Assembly: GCA_964575025.1 (NCBI GenBank)
Contig: CAZNPV010000007.1
Span: 1-64,000 of the forward strand
Origin: JABMQB01 sp964575025
GTDB lineage: Bacteria > Bacteroidota > Bacteroidia > Bacteroidales > Prolixibacteraceae
Direction: 5' to 3'
Length of the DNA: 64,000 bases
Shown: in pieces, positions 7,678 through 17,403 of the stretch
Layout: each line of letters begins with the position of its first letter
Position numbering within the stretch: the first letter of the stretch is position 1
Notes under the pieces: model-generated
The model's database searches: none
The model's input: only the letters and a program-made list of their open reading frames with translations
Told to the model about the DNA's origin: nothing
Position numbers and translations under genes: made by a program

Positions 7678-10600
7678 GTGAAGATAATACGTTTATCTAA
7701 TAACCGAAAGAAAAGTATATTCCGAAGGGGAATGAAAACAGCGACATGGATCATCATGTTCTTACCTCTCCTGTTATATAGTTTTCCCTTATTTTCTCAG
7801 GTTAACGGACAAGTTGATTTGTCAGGCACTGTGACCAGTGAAAATGGAGAGTCGTTGGTGGGTGTCAATATTGTTGTTAAGAATACGTTACATGGAACAA
7901 TAACGGATATTGACGGAAACTATTCATTGAGGGTTAATGCCAATGATACGCTTATGGTTTCATTCATAGGCTTTGATGCTCAGGAGATTCCGGTAAATGG
8001 AAGGAGTGTTGTCGATGTGGTTTTAAAGGAGAGCATCACCGACCTGGATGAAATTGTCGTGGTTGGGTACGGCGAGGTGAAAAGAGCCAACCTGGTAGGA
8101 TCGGTATCCAGCATGCAGGCGAAAGAGATCGAAGATTTTCCGGCAACGAATCTTACAAATTTACTGGATGGCCGCATGGCCGGTGTTTCCGTTTCTCCTG
8201 CGCAACCAACCGGAAATCCGGGTGCTTCTACAAGGATACGTATCCGGGCGGAAACAACGTTTGGGAGTTCAGGTGAGGGGGCTAAAGATCCTTCGCCCCT
8301 TTATATCGTAGACGGATTTGAGGTTTCCCAAAGCACGTATGATATGATTGATCCTTCAGACATCGAGAGTTTTTCGGTATTAAAAGATGCATCAGCAGCT
8401 GTTTACGGCAGCAAGGGGGCCAATGGGGTTCTCCTTGTGAAAACCAAACGAGGCCGGGAAGGAAAATTAAGAATAAGCTATTCAGGTAGCTACGGGATCA
8501 TGGATGCCACTACCCAGACGGAAATGTTACGTGCGTATGATCATGCACGGGCTATAAATGCCAGATACAGTGAACCGTCCGATTCAAACAAATGGGCTAC
8601 TGAAAAAGACCTTGAGGCTCTTAAAAATATTGATTATAACTGGCTGGAGGAAGCCTGGCAGAAGTCATCGGTAACCCGACACACAATTAATTTTTCAGGA
8701 GGTTCATCAAAAGTCAAGTATTATGCCGGAGGGAATTATGTATATACGGAAGGAAATTTCCCCGATATGGGAATCGGGAAGTATACGTATCGTCTGGGAC
8801 TGGATGCCAATGTTACAGATAATGTACAGGTTTCGGCAACCATTTCTTTGGATAACCGCGATTTTAAAAGGCCTCATATTTCAGGGGTGGGAACAAATAC
8901 CATGGAAGACCTGTTTCAGGAATTGTTGCAGGCACCTAAGTGGACACCGGCCTATATCAAGGGCTATCCGGTAGGGAATAACCTATCCTTTAATCCCCTT
9001 TACCTTTTCGAAAGCAAAAGTTACCGGCGCAGCGTGGATAAAGGCAATACCCTGAACCTGCGTGTATCTTATGATATTGAAAAAATTAAAGGCCTCTCAG
9101 TTTCTGCTTCCTATAGTCGACGTGAATCCCATAGTTACGGAAAAGATTATCTGATCCCTTACAACTTATACCTGTTTAAACATCCCTCCGATGAGTATCA
9201 TTATGTTTTAAGCGATGAAATTGAAACAATTGAACAGGTTGAGAATAAAAACAGAATTTCTGAATCCTATTCCCATGGAGAGAATTATCAGTTAAACCTC
9301 AGTGTCAATTACAACAGGGAATTTGGAAATCACGAAATATCCTCATTTTTCACGTATGAACAGTCTGAGGGGAATAATTATGGTTTCGAAGCGCTTACAG
9401 AAGATATCCAAACCTATGGATTGGAACTTCAGGAAGCCTTCTTAACGCCCTTTACCGATGGCAATATGAGTGAAAGTGGCGACATGGGGGCTGTTTTCCG
9501 GTTCAATTATTTTTATGCCGACAAGTATCTTCTTGAATCAACATTCAGGTATGAAACAACCACCCTTTTTTCTCCAGGAGAAAGAGCCGGATTTTTTCCC
9601 TCTGTTTCTGTTGGCTGGGTGGCAACACAGGAGAAATTCATGAAAGAAAAGTTCTCGTTTATCGATTTTCTAAAGTTTCGTTTTTCCATAGGGTTAACAG
9701 GATACAGCTCGGTTTCACCCTATGAATATTTATTAAAATACAACCTGGCAACCGGTAAATATCTTTTTGGTACGGATGTTCCTGTTACCGGGATTGGCAT
9801 TGGCGGAAAAACCGACGTAGTAAGTTCAGGGGTCACCTGGGAAAAATCAAAAATGCACAACCTGGGTGTGGACATGAAATTTCTGGACAGTCGCCTGGGT
9901 ATTTCGATGGATGCTTATTACACCTACCAGTATGACATTCTGGATAAACGAACCGTTGAATTTGCTGAAACAGCAGGCCTGGGAGATATGCCCGGGGAAA
10001 ACCTGGGAAGGCTGGAAGCCTGGGGGTATGACGGGCAAATAACGTACAGAGGCGATATTACCCCTGATATATACTGGAATATCAGCGGCAATTTTTCATT
10101 TGCTACAAACCGGATCCTTGAAAGGCCTACGGAGTATCTTCCTATTGATTTTCGGTATCCGATAGGGCAGAGTACCTATGGTGCAGGCCGTGAGGAAGGG
10201 TTAATCAGTCAGGGAATCATTCGTACCCAGGAGCAACTGGATGCCATCAATGCCGGGTGGATGGATCAATGGGGCCATGTGTATTGGGTGGATGGGCGTC
10301 CTGCCGGTTTAGGCAGTTTATTGTTTGAGGATATTGGCCGCCCCGGAAACACCAGTGCCGGTGAACCGAGAACCGTCTTTGAACCGGACGGCGTGATTGA
10401 TGAATACGATAAGAAATACCTGGAACGCGTGGGAGATGCCTTTAACTGGAAACATCTTCTGCCTAATAATATCAGTATTGGTGGAGGATGGAAGAACCTG
10501 AAAATAAGCATGCTTTTCAGCATGGCCTATGGAATCCGGAATCAGGCTGTGGATAAGCTGGCCCGGACGGTTCCAACAACCAGCGGGAACTCTCCGGCAT

Positions 10601-10917
10601 TCTGGAAAGACTTCTGGACACCGGAAAATCCCGATGCCCAATATCCAAGCCCCTATTATGCAACTACAAACCAGTGGGTATCCACTTTCTGGATGAAAGA
10701 TGTGTATCAACTCAGAATGAAGAACCTGAATATCTCTTACAGTATACCGAAACGTATTTCTGAAAAATGGAATATTCCTGAGCTTCGGATTTATTTTGTG
10801 GGGACCAATTTATGGTCGCCAATTAACACATTCGATTATAAAGAGGATGCCATTGCGCGGTATAATACCTATCCCTTGTTAAAGACCTTCAGCTTCGGGT
10901 TAAATCTTCGGATATAG
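7678..10917 (+). CDS. susC: SusC-family TonB-dependent outer-membrane transporter 1
   Basis: A 1079-residue outer-membrane beta-barrel that imports oligosaccharides using TonB energy. In order: signal peptide ending near LFSQ (to ~40), carboxypeptidase-regulatory-like domain (48-118, SGTVTSENGESLVGVNIVVKN), TonB-box/linker LDEIVVVGYGEVKRANLVGS (123-142), plug domain with SPLYIVDGF and LKDASAAVYGSKGANGVLLV, then the barrel ending in SFGLNLRI. The listed start is GTG at 7678; the ATG at 7732 (MKTATWIIMF) gives a more ordinary signal peptide and may be the real start. It pairs with the SusD gene 60 bp downstream and heads the pectin enzyme run, so pectin or RG-II fragments are its likely ligand. 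Confidence 0.93.
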   Translation: MKIIRLSNNRKKSIFRRGMKTATWIIMFLPLLLYSFPLFSQVNGQVDLSGTVTSENGESLVGVNIVVKNTLHGTITDIDGNYSLRVNANDTLMVSFIGFDAQEIPVNGRSVVDVVLKESITDLDEIVVVGYGEVKRANLVGSVSSMQAKEIEDFPATNLTNLLDGRMAGVSVSPAQPTGNPGASTRIRIRAETTFGSSGEGAKDPSPLYIVDGFEVSQSTYDMIDPSDIESFSVLKDASAAVYGSKGANGVLLVKTKRGREGKLRISYSGSYGIMDATTQTEMLRAYDHARAINARYSEPSDSNKWATEKDLEALKNIDYNWLEEAWQKSSVTRHTINFSGGSSKVKYYAGGNYVYTEGNFPDMGIGKYTYRLGLDANVTDNVQVSATISLDNRDFKRPHISGVGTNTMEDLFQELLQAPKWTPAYIKGYPVGNNLSFNPLYLFESKSYRRSVDKGNTLNLRVSYDIEKIKGLSVSASYSRRESHSYGKDYLIPYNLYLFKHPSDEYHYVLSDEIETIEQVENKNRISESYSHGENYQLNLSVNYNREFGNHEISSFFTYEQSEGNNYGFEALTEDIQTYGLELQEAFLTPFTDGNMSESGDMGAVFRFNYFYADKYLLESTFRYETTTLFSPGERAGFFPSVSVGWVATQEKFMKEKFSFIDFLKFRFSIGLTGYSSVSPYEYLLKYNLATGKYLFGTDVPVTGIGIGGKTDVVSSGVTWEKSKMHNLGVDMKFLDSRLGISMDAYYTYQYDILDKRTVEFAETAGLGDMPGENLGRLEAWGYDGQITYRGDITPDIYWNISGNFSFATNRILERPTEYLPIDFRYPIGQSTYGAGREEGLISQGIIRTQEQLDAINAGWMDQWGHVYWVDGRPAGLGSLLFEDIGRPGNTSAGEPRTVFEPDGVIDEYDKKYLERVGDAFNWKHLLPNNISIGGGWKNLKISMLFSMAYGIRNQAVDKLARTVPTTSGNSPAFWKDFWTPENPDAQYPSPYYATTNQWVSTFWMKDVYQLRMKNLNISYSIPKRISEKWNIPELRIYFVGTNLWSPINTFDYKEDAIARYNTYPLLKTFSFGLNLRI

Positions 10918-10976
10918 GCTGGTTAGGTATGAATAATGAGAACGTTACCATGAACAAAAACAAAATATCAAGATCC

Positions 10977-12809
10977 ATGAAATCATATCGAATGAAAACA
11001 GGCGCATTCTTACTCCTTGTTTTTACTGTTCTCTCGTGTGAGGATGTTTTAGACAAACATGACCTTACCACACTGGATGACCGTATATGGGAAGACGCTG
11101 CTACCATAGAACTGTATATAAATAATTTGTATGTTTCCAATATGCCGGGTATTTCTTTTGGGCAATACAGCCAGTTAACCGATGAAACTTACTCCTCATC
11201 AACACAATACAACGACCTTTTGTATGGATTTGTTACAGAGAGTGATATCAATGAAGTTACGGTCTTTCACAAGGAAAAGTACCAGTTGATCCGAAGAATT
11301 AACATTGCCCTGGAAGGCATTGAAGGCTCTTCGATAGATGATAGCATCAAAGCTGTTTTGGCAGGGCAGGCTCTTTTTTTCAGGGCAACCCGGTACTGGG
11401 AGATGGTACAGCTGTATGGGGGGATCCCGATCGTTAAGGAGGTGCAGGATCCCTATGAGGGTTCTGAGGCCCTGGATGTTCCCAGGAGCAAAACACCGGT
11501 AGCCATCGATGAAATTGTGGAAGATCTGGACAGAGCCATTGAGGGATTGCCGGTGGAATGGACCCTGACCGAAGATCAGGGACGCATAACCAGTGGGGGG
11601 GCTGCTGCTTTTAAAGGGCGGGTTCTTCTGGCCTGGGCCAGCCCGATGTTTAATCCCAACCATGATCCATCCCGTTGGCAAAGAGCGTATGATGCCAATA
11701 AAGAGGCCATGGAATTACTGGCTCAAATGTCGAAGCCCCGGGCTTTGCACCCGGAATTCAGTACGATTTTCACCACGAATGTTCTGGAGAATCAGGAGGC
11801 CGTGATTTTCAGAAGATACAGCCTGGCTGCCGGCAATGCCTATACGCACAACTGGGAAGATAATGTGCGTCCTTATTCGGGGGGCGGAGGTTCAGGTTTC
11901 ACCCCTACATGGGAACTGGTGAAAGCGTTCCCCATGGCAAACGGAAAACTGACAAATGAACCCGGTTCAGGCTACGATTCAGCCCGCTTCTGGTTAAACC
12001 GGGATCCCCGGTTTTATGCTACCATTGCCTACAACGGATCTGAATGGAGCATGAGCGGAAGGGATGAATCCAATGTATGGACATTCAGGAATACGAAAGA
12101 AGCGAACCGTGTGCCGGTAACCGGATTTTATAACAAAAAGGCTACCGATCCGACCATTCCCCGGGAAAATATCGGTCAAACAGGCACTGCCTGGATTGAA
12201 CTACGGTATGCTGAGGTGCTCCTGAACGCGGCCGAATGTGCCAATGAATTGGGGTATACCGATGAGGCCCTTGCCTATGTACGGGCTATCCGCGAACGGG
12301 CAGGAATCGAACCGGGAGATGGCGGCTATGGCATTCCCAATTCAGTTTCTACAGAAATGCTGAGGCAGATTATTATGGTTGAGCGCCAGGTTGAATTTGC
12401 CTTCGAGAATAAAAGATACTGGGATCTGCGCCGTAGAAAAATGTTCAGAGAAGATTTAGGAGCCTATGTAAAAAAACTGAATGGCAGGCAACGCCATGGC
12501 TTGTCATACCGGACCTTGAGTGGATACCACCTGGAGATCACAGACGAGACTTCTCCGTATTACGGCAAATTGAGAATTGACACTGCATTAATGAACGGGA
12601 GCCTCGATTTAAACGATGTAAACAGTTTCAGCAACTATTTTACCTACACGGTCAGGAATCTGGATACCTACCAGGGGCAGAGCGTAGCATTTGACTACCG
12701 GGCACTCTATGATTTTTTCGCGGTGCCTTCCTCGATGCTTAACAAGAGCCCGGCTGTGGAGCAAACATTGGGTTGGATAAACGGAACCTTTGATCCGTTG
12801 GAAGAATAA
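10977..12809 (+). CDS. susD: SusD/RagB-family surface glycan-binding lipoprotein 1
   Basis: Partner lid of SusC-1, bound to the cell surface. I chose the ATG at 10977 because it gives a compact lipoprotein signal (MKSYRMKTGAFLLLVFTVLSC, lipid Cys at residue 21); ATGs at 10929 and 10950 in the same frame are alternatives. The usual SusD features follow: an N-terminal helical TPR-like region with LAGQALFFRATRYWEMVQLY and GGIPIV, then the C-terminal signature ELRYAEVLLNAAECANELG ... AIRERAG and EFAFENKRYWDLRRRKMF. About 610 residues, within the family range. It captures the oligosaccharide and closes over the SusC-1 pore. The ligand is inferred from the neighbouring pectate lyases. Confidence 0.93.
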   Translation: MKSYRMKTGAFLLLVFTVLSCEDVLDKHDLTTLDDRIWEDAATIELYINNLYVSNMPGISFGQYSQLTDETYSSSTQYNDLLYGFVTESDINEVTVFHKEKYQLIRRINIALEGIEGSSIDDSIKAVLAGQALFFRATRYWEMVQLYGGIPIVKEVQDPYEGSEALDVPRSKTPVAIDEIVEDLDRAIEGLPVEWTLTEDQGRITSGGAAAFKGRVLLAWASPMFNPNHDPSRWQRAYDANKEAMELLAQMSKPRALHPEFSTIFTTNVLENQEAVIFRRYSLAAGNAYTHNWEDNVRPYSGGGGSGFTPTWELVKAFPMANGKLTNEPGSGYDSARFWLNRDPRFYATIAYNGSEWSMSGRDESNVWTFRNTKEANRVPVTGFYNKKATDPTIPRENIGQTGTAWIELRYAEVLLNAAECANELGYTDEALAYVRAIRERAGIEPGDGGYGIPNSVSTEMLRQIIMVERQVEFAFENKRYWDLRRRKMFREDLGAYVKKLNGRQRHGLSYRTLSGYHLEITDETSPYYGKLRIDTALMNGSLDLNDVNSFSNYFTYTVRNLDTYQGQSVAFDYRALYDFFAVPSSMLNKSPAVEQTLGWINGTFDPLEE

Positions 12810-12824
12810 AAACAAAACGAAAAT

Positions 12825-14651
12825 ATGAAGGAGAAAATTGCGGGGACACATTTTGTTTTTCAGTGGTTTATAAAAAGGAGGTGCGCGGTACTGCTGTTCG
12901 CAATGGGTATGGTTCTAAGCGCAAGCATACTCCATGCTCAGACGATTGCTTTTCCCGGTGCCGAAGGATACGGAAAATATGCAACCGGTGGCAGGGGCAA
13001 CGGTACTACAGGAAGGGTGGTTGAGGTAACAACGCTTGAAGATGATGTAGATAATCCTCCGCCAGGGAGTTTACGGTGGGCTTTAAAACAGGGCCTGGAA
13101 GAAATTGTGGATCCGGTACTTGGTTCCTATACGGTGCAAAGGCCCCTGACGGTTGTTTTCAGGGTAGGCGGGGTCATTCACCTGAAAGGGGAACTGCGGG
13201 TTAAAAGAAGCAACCTGACCCTTGCCGGTCAGACTGCTCCCGGAGACGGGATCTGCATTCGTGGGGCTACAGTGAATCTGGGGGGGGGCCGGAATCTGAT
13301 TATCCGGTACCTGCGTTTTCGTCCCGGCGATGAATCAGGGGAGGAAACATCCGCCCTGAGAATTGAAAACGGGGGGAATTTTATTATCGACCATTGTTCG
13401 ATGAGTTGGGGAATAGAAGAAACGACCCATTTCTCCAGCAACGATAACACTACGGTTCAGTGGTGCATCTTAAGCGAATCGCTGTACAGCAACATTCATA
13501 AAAAAGGGGCCCGGGGTTATGCGGCCCAATGGGGCGGTGAGTATGCATCATACCATCACAATCTGCTTGCCCATAATCGTTCGAGGATGCCTCGTATTAA
13601 CGGTTCCAATGAAAACGACGTGGAAGCTTTGGTGGATTACCGGAACAACGTCAATTACAACTGGGGCTCATCGGGTGCTTTTTATGGAGGGGAATTTGAA
13701 GGTACTCCCCATTGTACGGGTTTTAGCCATGTGAATGTGGTTAACAACTATTTTATTCCAGGTCCGGCAACGGATGGATCTTACTTTGCTGCTCCCTCTA
13801 CCAACAGGGATGGTGTAACGTTTTGCGGATATGCGAAATGGTATGTCGACGGGAATACCATGGTTGGTTACCCGGATAAAACGGCCGATAATTGGTTGGG
13901 AATCGACTTCCATAAAAAAGACAGCATCAGAACGGACATGGAGCATGTTCAATCGGAAGGTGTTTTGGAGGATTACAACAACTATACTCAGAGCGCTGAA
14001 GAAGCCTTCGTTTCTGTGATGGATGATGTCGGAGCCGTATTGCCCAAACGCGATGCCATTGATGAGCGGATCATCCGGGAAATGGTGGGTGAAATAGAAA
14101 TTCAACGGTATGAATATGTAATTAATGAACAGGTTACACCGATAAAAGGAGTTGACTCAGGTATTATTGACACTCAGAAAAACCTGGTTCCGGATGATGC
14201 CCCGGAAGGGACCACCGCCTGGGATGTGTATGAAACATCGTACAATGTCCCGGTTGATTCGGACCACGACGGGATCCCGGATTCCTGGGAAGCAGCACAT
14301 GGCCTGAATAGCCAGGATGAAACCGATGGAAGAGCCATTGCCGAAAACGGTTACAGCAACCTCGAAAATTACCTGAATTCACTGGATGTGGTTTCAACAG
14401 CCCATAAAGTGAAGAACTCAGATTTGTTTCATGTATATCCCAATCCGGTGGATGAAACCCTTCGAATCAGATCTTCTGAATTAATCTCGAAAGTAGAAGT
14501 GTATAATGGAATGGGGATCCTGGTTTTATCTGTTCAAGACAACAAAGGGATAACGCACATTTCAACGAAAGCCTTAAATCCCGGAATATATTTTGTAAGA
14601 AGCTATGCGGAAGATCACAAAATATTTACACAAAATGTTGTTAAGCAGTAA
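12825..14651 (+). CDS. Secreted PL1-family pectate lyase with T9SS sorting domain
   Basis: A 608-residue extracellular lyase. After a signal peptide (cleavage near HAQ, residue 39) the mature protein starts IAFPGAEGYGKYATGGRG, the standard opening of Bacteroidota family PL1 beta-helix pectate lyases. GQTAPGDGICIRG and IIDHCSMSWG mark the helix, and RSRMPRI is the likely catalytic arginine region. A calcium-binding DSDHDGIPDSWE segment (about 480) comes before a complete type A T9SS domain (VYPNPVDETLRIRS ... GIYFVRS) at the C-terminus. The enzyme would cut homogalacturonan by beta-elimination outside the cell, exposing RG-II for uptake. It follows susD-1 by 15 bp. The family is sure; substrate detail is inferred. 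Confidence 0.92.
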   Translation: MKEKIAGTHFVFQWFIKRRCAVLLFAMGMVLSASILHAQTIAFPGAEGYGKYATGGRGNGTTGRVVEVTTLEDDVDNPPPGSLRWALKQGLEEIVDPVLGSYTVQRPLTVVFRVGGVIHLKGELRVKRSNLTLAGQTAPGDGICIRGATVNLGGGRNLIIRYLRFRPGDESGEETSALRIENGGNFIIDHCSMSWGIEETTHFSSNDNTTVQWCILSESLYSNIHKKGARGYAAQWGGEYASYHHNLLAHNRSRMPRINGSNENDVEALVDYRNNVNYNWGSSGAFYGGEFEGTPHCTGFSHVNVVNNYFIPGPATDGSYFAAPSTNRDGVTFCGYAKWYVDGNTMVGYPDKTADNWLGIDFHKKDSIRTDMEHVQSEGVLEDYNNYTQSAEEAFVSVMDDVGAVLPKRDAIDERIIREMVGEIEIQRYEYVINEQVTPIKGVDSGIIDTQKNLVPDDAPEGTTAWDVYETSYNVPVDSDHDGIPDSWEAAHGLNSQDETDGRAIAENGYSNLENYLNSLDVVSTAHKVKNSDLFHVYPNPVDETLRIRSSELISKVEVYNGMGILVLSVQDNKGITHISTKALNPGIYFVRSYAEDHKIFTQNVVKQ

Positions 14652-14729
14652 TGTATAGTGTGAAAGCAATCCGTAACAAAAGATGTAAGAAAGTTCAGAA
14701 AAATAGTTCTATAATTAAAAGCAGGAGTT

Positions 14730-16427
14730 ATGTGTAAGAAAGGAATTTTTATCAGTGTTTGCGTTTTATTAGCAACAGGAATCCATAGTTTAGGGCAATA
14801 TCCTGATGTTCCCAGGAATGTACAGATTGAGGCCGACAGAATGCTGCAACGGGCAAAGGCCCATTCTGATTCAGCATGGGAAGTGGCTTTACCGGTCATT
14901 AAAAAGGAAGCCAGTGAGGGTCGTCCGTATATTCCCTGGGCTAAACGTCCCTATGATTTGCCACAGGCAGAGATCCCTGCCTTTCCGGGAGCGGAAGGAG
15001 GCGGGATGTATTCGTTTGGCGGCCGTGGCGGGAAGGTAATCACCGTAACCAGCCTGGCAGACAGCGGCCCGGGGACCCTGCGTGAAGCCTGTGAAACAGG
15101 CGGTGCACGCATGGTGGTGTTTAATGTTTCCGGGATCATCCGGTTAAAATCACCCATTATAGTGCGTGCTCCGTATATCACCATTGCCGGACAGACTGCT
15201 CCCGGTGACGGGGTGTGCCTTGCAGGGGAAACCTTCTGGATCAACACCCACGATGTGATCATCCGCCACATGCGTTTCCGCAGAGGAGAAACCAATGTGG
15301 GTAGACGGGATGATGCCATCGGGGGAAATCCCATAGGAAATATTATGATCGACCATGTGTCGGCAAGCTGGGGCCTCGATGAAAACATGTCGATATACCG
15401 CCATAATTATGACGATGGGACCGGTAAGGAAAAACAGGAAAAATTGCCAACCGTAAATATAACCATTCAGAATTCCATTTTTTCGGAAGCCCTGGACACC
15501 TGGAACCATTCATTCGGAAGCACCCTCGGAGGAGAAAACTGCTCTTTTATGAGGAATCTGTGGGCGAACAATTGCGGGAGAAATCCTTCCATCGGATGGA
15601 ACGGGGTGTTTAATTTTGTCAATAACGTGATTTTTAACTGGATGCACCGTTCGATTGATGGAGGCGACTATACGGCCATGTACAATATCATGAACAACTA
15701 TTTCAAACCCGGTCCGGTGACCCATACGGAACGACCCATCGGACACAGGATACTGAAACCTGAATCCAGGTTCGAACAGTTCGGACAGCCTGTTTATGGC
15801 AGGTGTTATGTAGATGGGAATATTGTGGAAGGCAATGAACGTGTTACAAAAGACAACTGGGACGGGGGCGTTCAGATTGAAGACCTGCCCAATACAGGTA
15901 AGTTCAGGGATTATATAAAATGGGACAGGCCGTTTCCGATGCCTCATCTATCCCTGATGGATGCAAACAAAGCGTATGCATTTGTCCTCGATAATGCCGG
16001 TGCCATATTTCCACGTCGCGATGCCGTAGACCAGCGGATTGTCAGGGTGGTGAGAACAGGGGAAATTGAGGTTGCCGAAAATGCAACCACCGAAGGAGTC
16101 CCCCAGTTTCAATACCGCCGGTTGCCTCCTGATTCCTATAAAAAAGGAATCATCACAGACATCAATCAGGTAGGCGGTTATCCGGAATACAAAGGAGAAC
16201 CCTATAAAGATACCGATAAGGACGGAATGCCCGATAAGTGGGAGAAAAAATATGCCCGCCTGGGACTGGATCCCACTAATCCGGCCGATGCAATGCTCGA
16301 TTGCAACGGCGATGGGTATACCAACATCGAAAAATATATCAACGGGATCGATCCGAAAAAAAAGGTGGACTGGAAAAACCTGGAGAATAATTTTGATACC
16401 CTGACAAAACGGGGAGGAGTGTTTTAA
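14730..16427 (+). CDS. PL1-family pectate lyase (no T9SS tail)
   Basis: A 565-residue exported lyase: signal peptide to about residue 22, an ~70-residue helical leader, then IPAFPGAEGGGMYSFGGRGG, GQTAPGDGVCLAGE and MIDHVSASWGLDENMS, all typical of Bacteroidota PL1 pectate lyases. The conserved GRNPSI segment aligns with the catalytic-arginine region of its neighbour. A DTDKDGMPDKWEKKY calcium-binding segment and a dockerin-like DCNGDGYTN repeat end the protein. Unlike the preceding PL1 it has no sorting domain, so it probably works in the periplasm or at the membrane on imported oligosaccharides. It has the same orientation as its neighbour, with a 78-bp gap. Confidence 0.9.
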   Translation: MCKKGIFISVCVLLATGIHSLGQYPDVPRNVQIEADRMLQRAKAHSDSAWEVALPVIKKEASEGRPYIPWAKRPYDLPQAEIPAFPGAEGGGMYSFGGRGGKVITVTSLADSGPGTLREACETGGARMVVFNVSGIIRLKSPIIVRAPYITIAGQTAPGDGVCLAGETFWINTHDVIIRHMRFRRGETNVGRRDDAIGGNPIGNIMIDHVSASWGLDENMSIYRHNYDDGTGKEKQEKLPTVNITIQNSIFSEALDTWNHSFGSTLGGENCSFMRNLWANNCGRNPSIGWNGVFNFVNNVIFNWMHRSIDGGDYTAMYNIMNNYFKPGPVTHTERPIGHRILKPESRFEQFGQPVYGRCYVDGNIVEGNERVTKDNWDGGVQIEDLPNTGKFRDYIKWDRPFPMPHLSLMDANKAYAFVLDNAGAIFPRRDAVDQRIVRVVRTGEIEVAENATTEGVPQFQYRRLPPDSYKKGIITDINQVGGYPEYKGEPYKDTDKDGMPDKWEKKYARLGLDPTNPADAMLDCNGDGYTNIEKYINGIDPKKKVDWKNLENNFDTLTKRGGVF

Positions 16428-16438
16428 ACAGGATTCAT

Positions 16439-17080
16439 ATGAAGAGAACAACTGTATTCTTATGGATTCTGATCCTTTTTTGTTTTGCTGCTTCAGCTCA
16501 GGAAAGTCCGGAGGAAGCCTATACGAGGGTCATTACCCAACGGGCTGACCAGATCGTCGATGCCATGGAGTTCACCGGCGGGGAAGAAAAAATAAAGGTT
16601 CGTGATCTGATCGTTGATTTTTACCGGAATCTGAGCACAACACACGATGTCCGCGATGCAAAAATCGAAGCGTTGAAAGCAAGGGATGGCGATTGTTCTG
16701 ATGAAATAAATGCATTGGAAAATGAAGCACGGAAACATGTCACCCAAATCCGCTCATCCTTTGTGGCAGGTCTTTCCCGGATCCTTTCCGGAGAACAGAT
16801 CGATCAGGTAAAAGACGGACTTACCTACCAGGTGGCTCCCAATACATACAACGCATATTGCGAAATGATCCCTTCGTTGACGGATGTCCAGAAGGGTCAA
16901 ATCCTTAGATGGTTGGTGGAAGCCCGTGACTCTGCGATGGTGGGAGGATCTTCGGAAGAAAAACACGGGTGGTTCAGAAAATATAAGGGAAAGATTAATA
17001 ACTTTCTGTCTCAGCAGGGATATGACCTGAAGGAAGAAGAACGGAAATGGGCAGAACGAAGAGAAAGCAATGAGCAATAA
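16439..17080 (+). CDS. DUF3826-like secreted protein
   Basis: A 213-residue protein with a clean signal peptide (MKRTTVFLWILILFCFAASAQ). The mature start, EEAYTRVITQRADQIVDAMEF, followed by a long charged helical region, matches my memory of DUF3826 proteins, which occur beside pectate lyases in Bacteroidota utilisation loci. No catalytic motif is visible; the composition (many Lys, Glu and Arg, with predicted long helices) suggests a helical periplasmic protein. It starts 11 bp after the PL1 gene and probably shares its transcript. The biochemical role of the family is unknown to me. Confidence 0.72.
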   Translation: MKRTTVFLWILILFCFAASAQESPEEAYTRVITQRADQIVDAMEFTGGEEKIKVRDLIVDFYRNLSTTHDVRDAKIEALKARDGDCSDEINALENEARKHVTQIRSSFVAGLSRILSGEQIDQVKDGLTYQVAPNTYNAYCEMIPSLTDVQKGQILRWLVEARDSAMVGGSSEEKHGWFRKYKGKINNFLSQQGYDLKEEERKWAERRESNEQ

Positions 17081-17180
17081 GCAATCAGGGACCCGTTATC
17101 TGTCTGCTGACTGGCTGGCATCGAAATGAGCTTGTGAATTCTATTGAATACCATTAAAATAAGCAATGGAATGGGACAAA

Positions 17181-17188
17181 TACCTTTG
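17181..17188 (+). promoter_or_regulatory. Candidate -7 box upstream of the beta-helix gene
   Basis: TACCTTTG matches the Bacteroidota TAnnTTTG core. No clear -33 TTTG is present at the right distance, so confidence is low. If real it would start a transcript for the run from 17399 onward. Confidence 0.35.
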
Positions 17189-17310
17189 AAAAGAATTATT
17201 TTATTGAGATGAGAGTGAGATTATTCCGGATAACCAATACAGTAACCATATCGTTGAAGAAGGTGTTTTTGTTAATTGAGCCCACTCAGAAAAATGAAAA
17301 ATAAGAAAAT

Positions 17311-17403
17311 GCCACAAAATAACGAAATCACGAAGACTCCCAAAGTGCTGACATTCAATCGTAAAGGAATTGGTGGAATTTTGTGTTTTTGTGTTTTAGT
17401 GGC
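17311..17403. repeat. GCCAC...GTGGC dyad repeat overlapping the 5' end of a gene
   Basis: Begins GCCACAAAATAACGAAATCACG and ends TTTGTGTTTTAGTGGC. The outer arms are imperfect inverted repeats built of short CACGAAG/CACAAAA units. The same style of element recurs at 30096-30161 and, in half form, at 58743-58770. Its composition looks intergenic although a reading frame happens to stay open through it. Confidence 0.6.
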
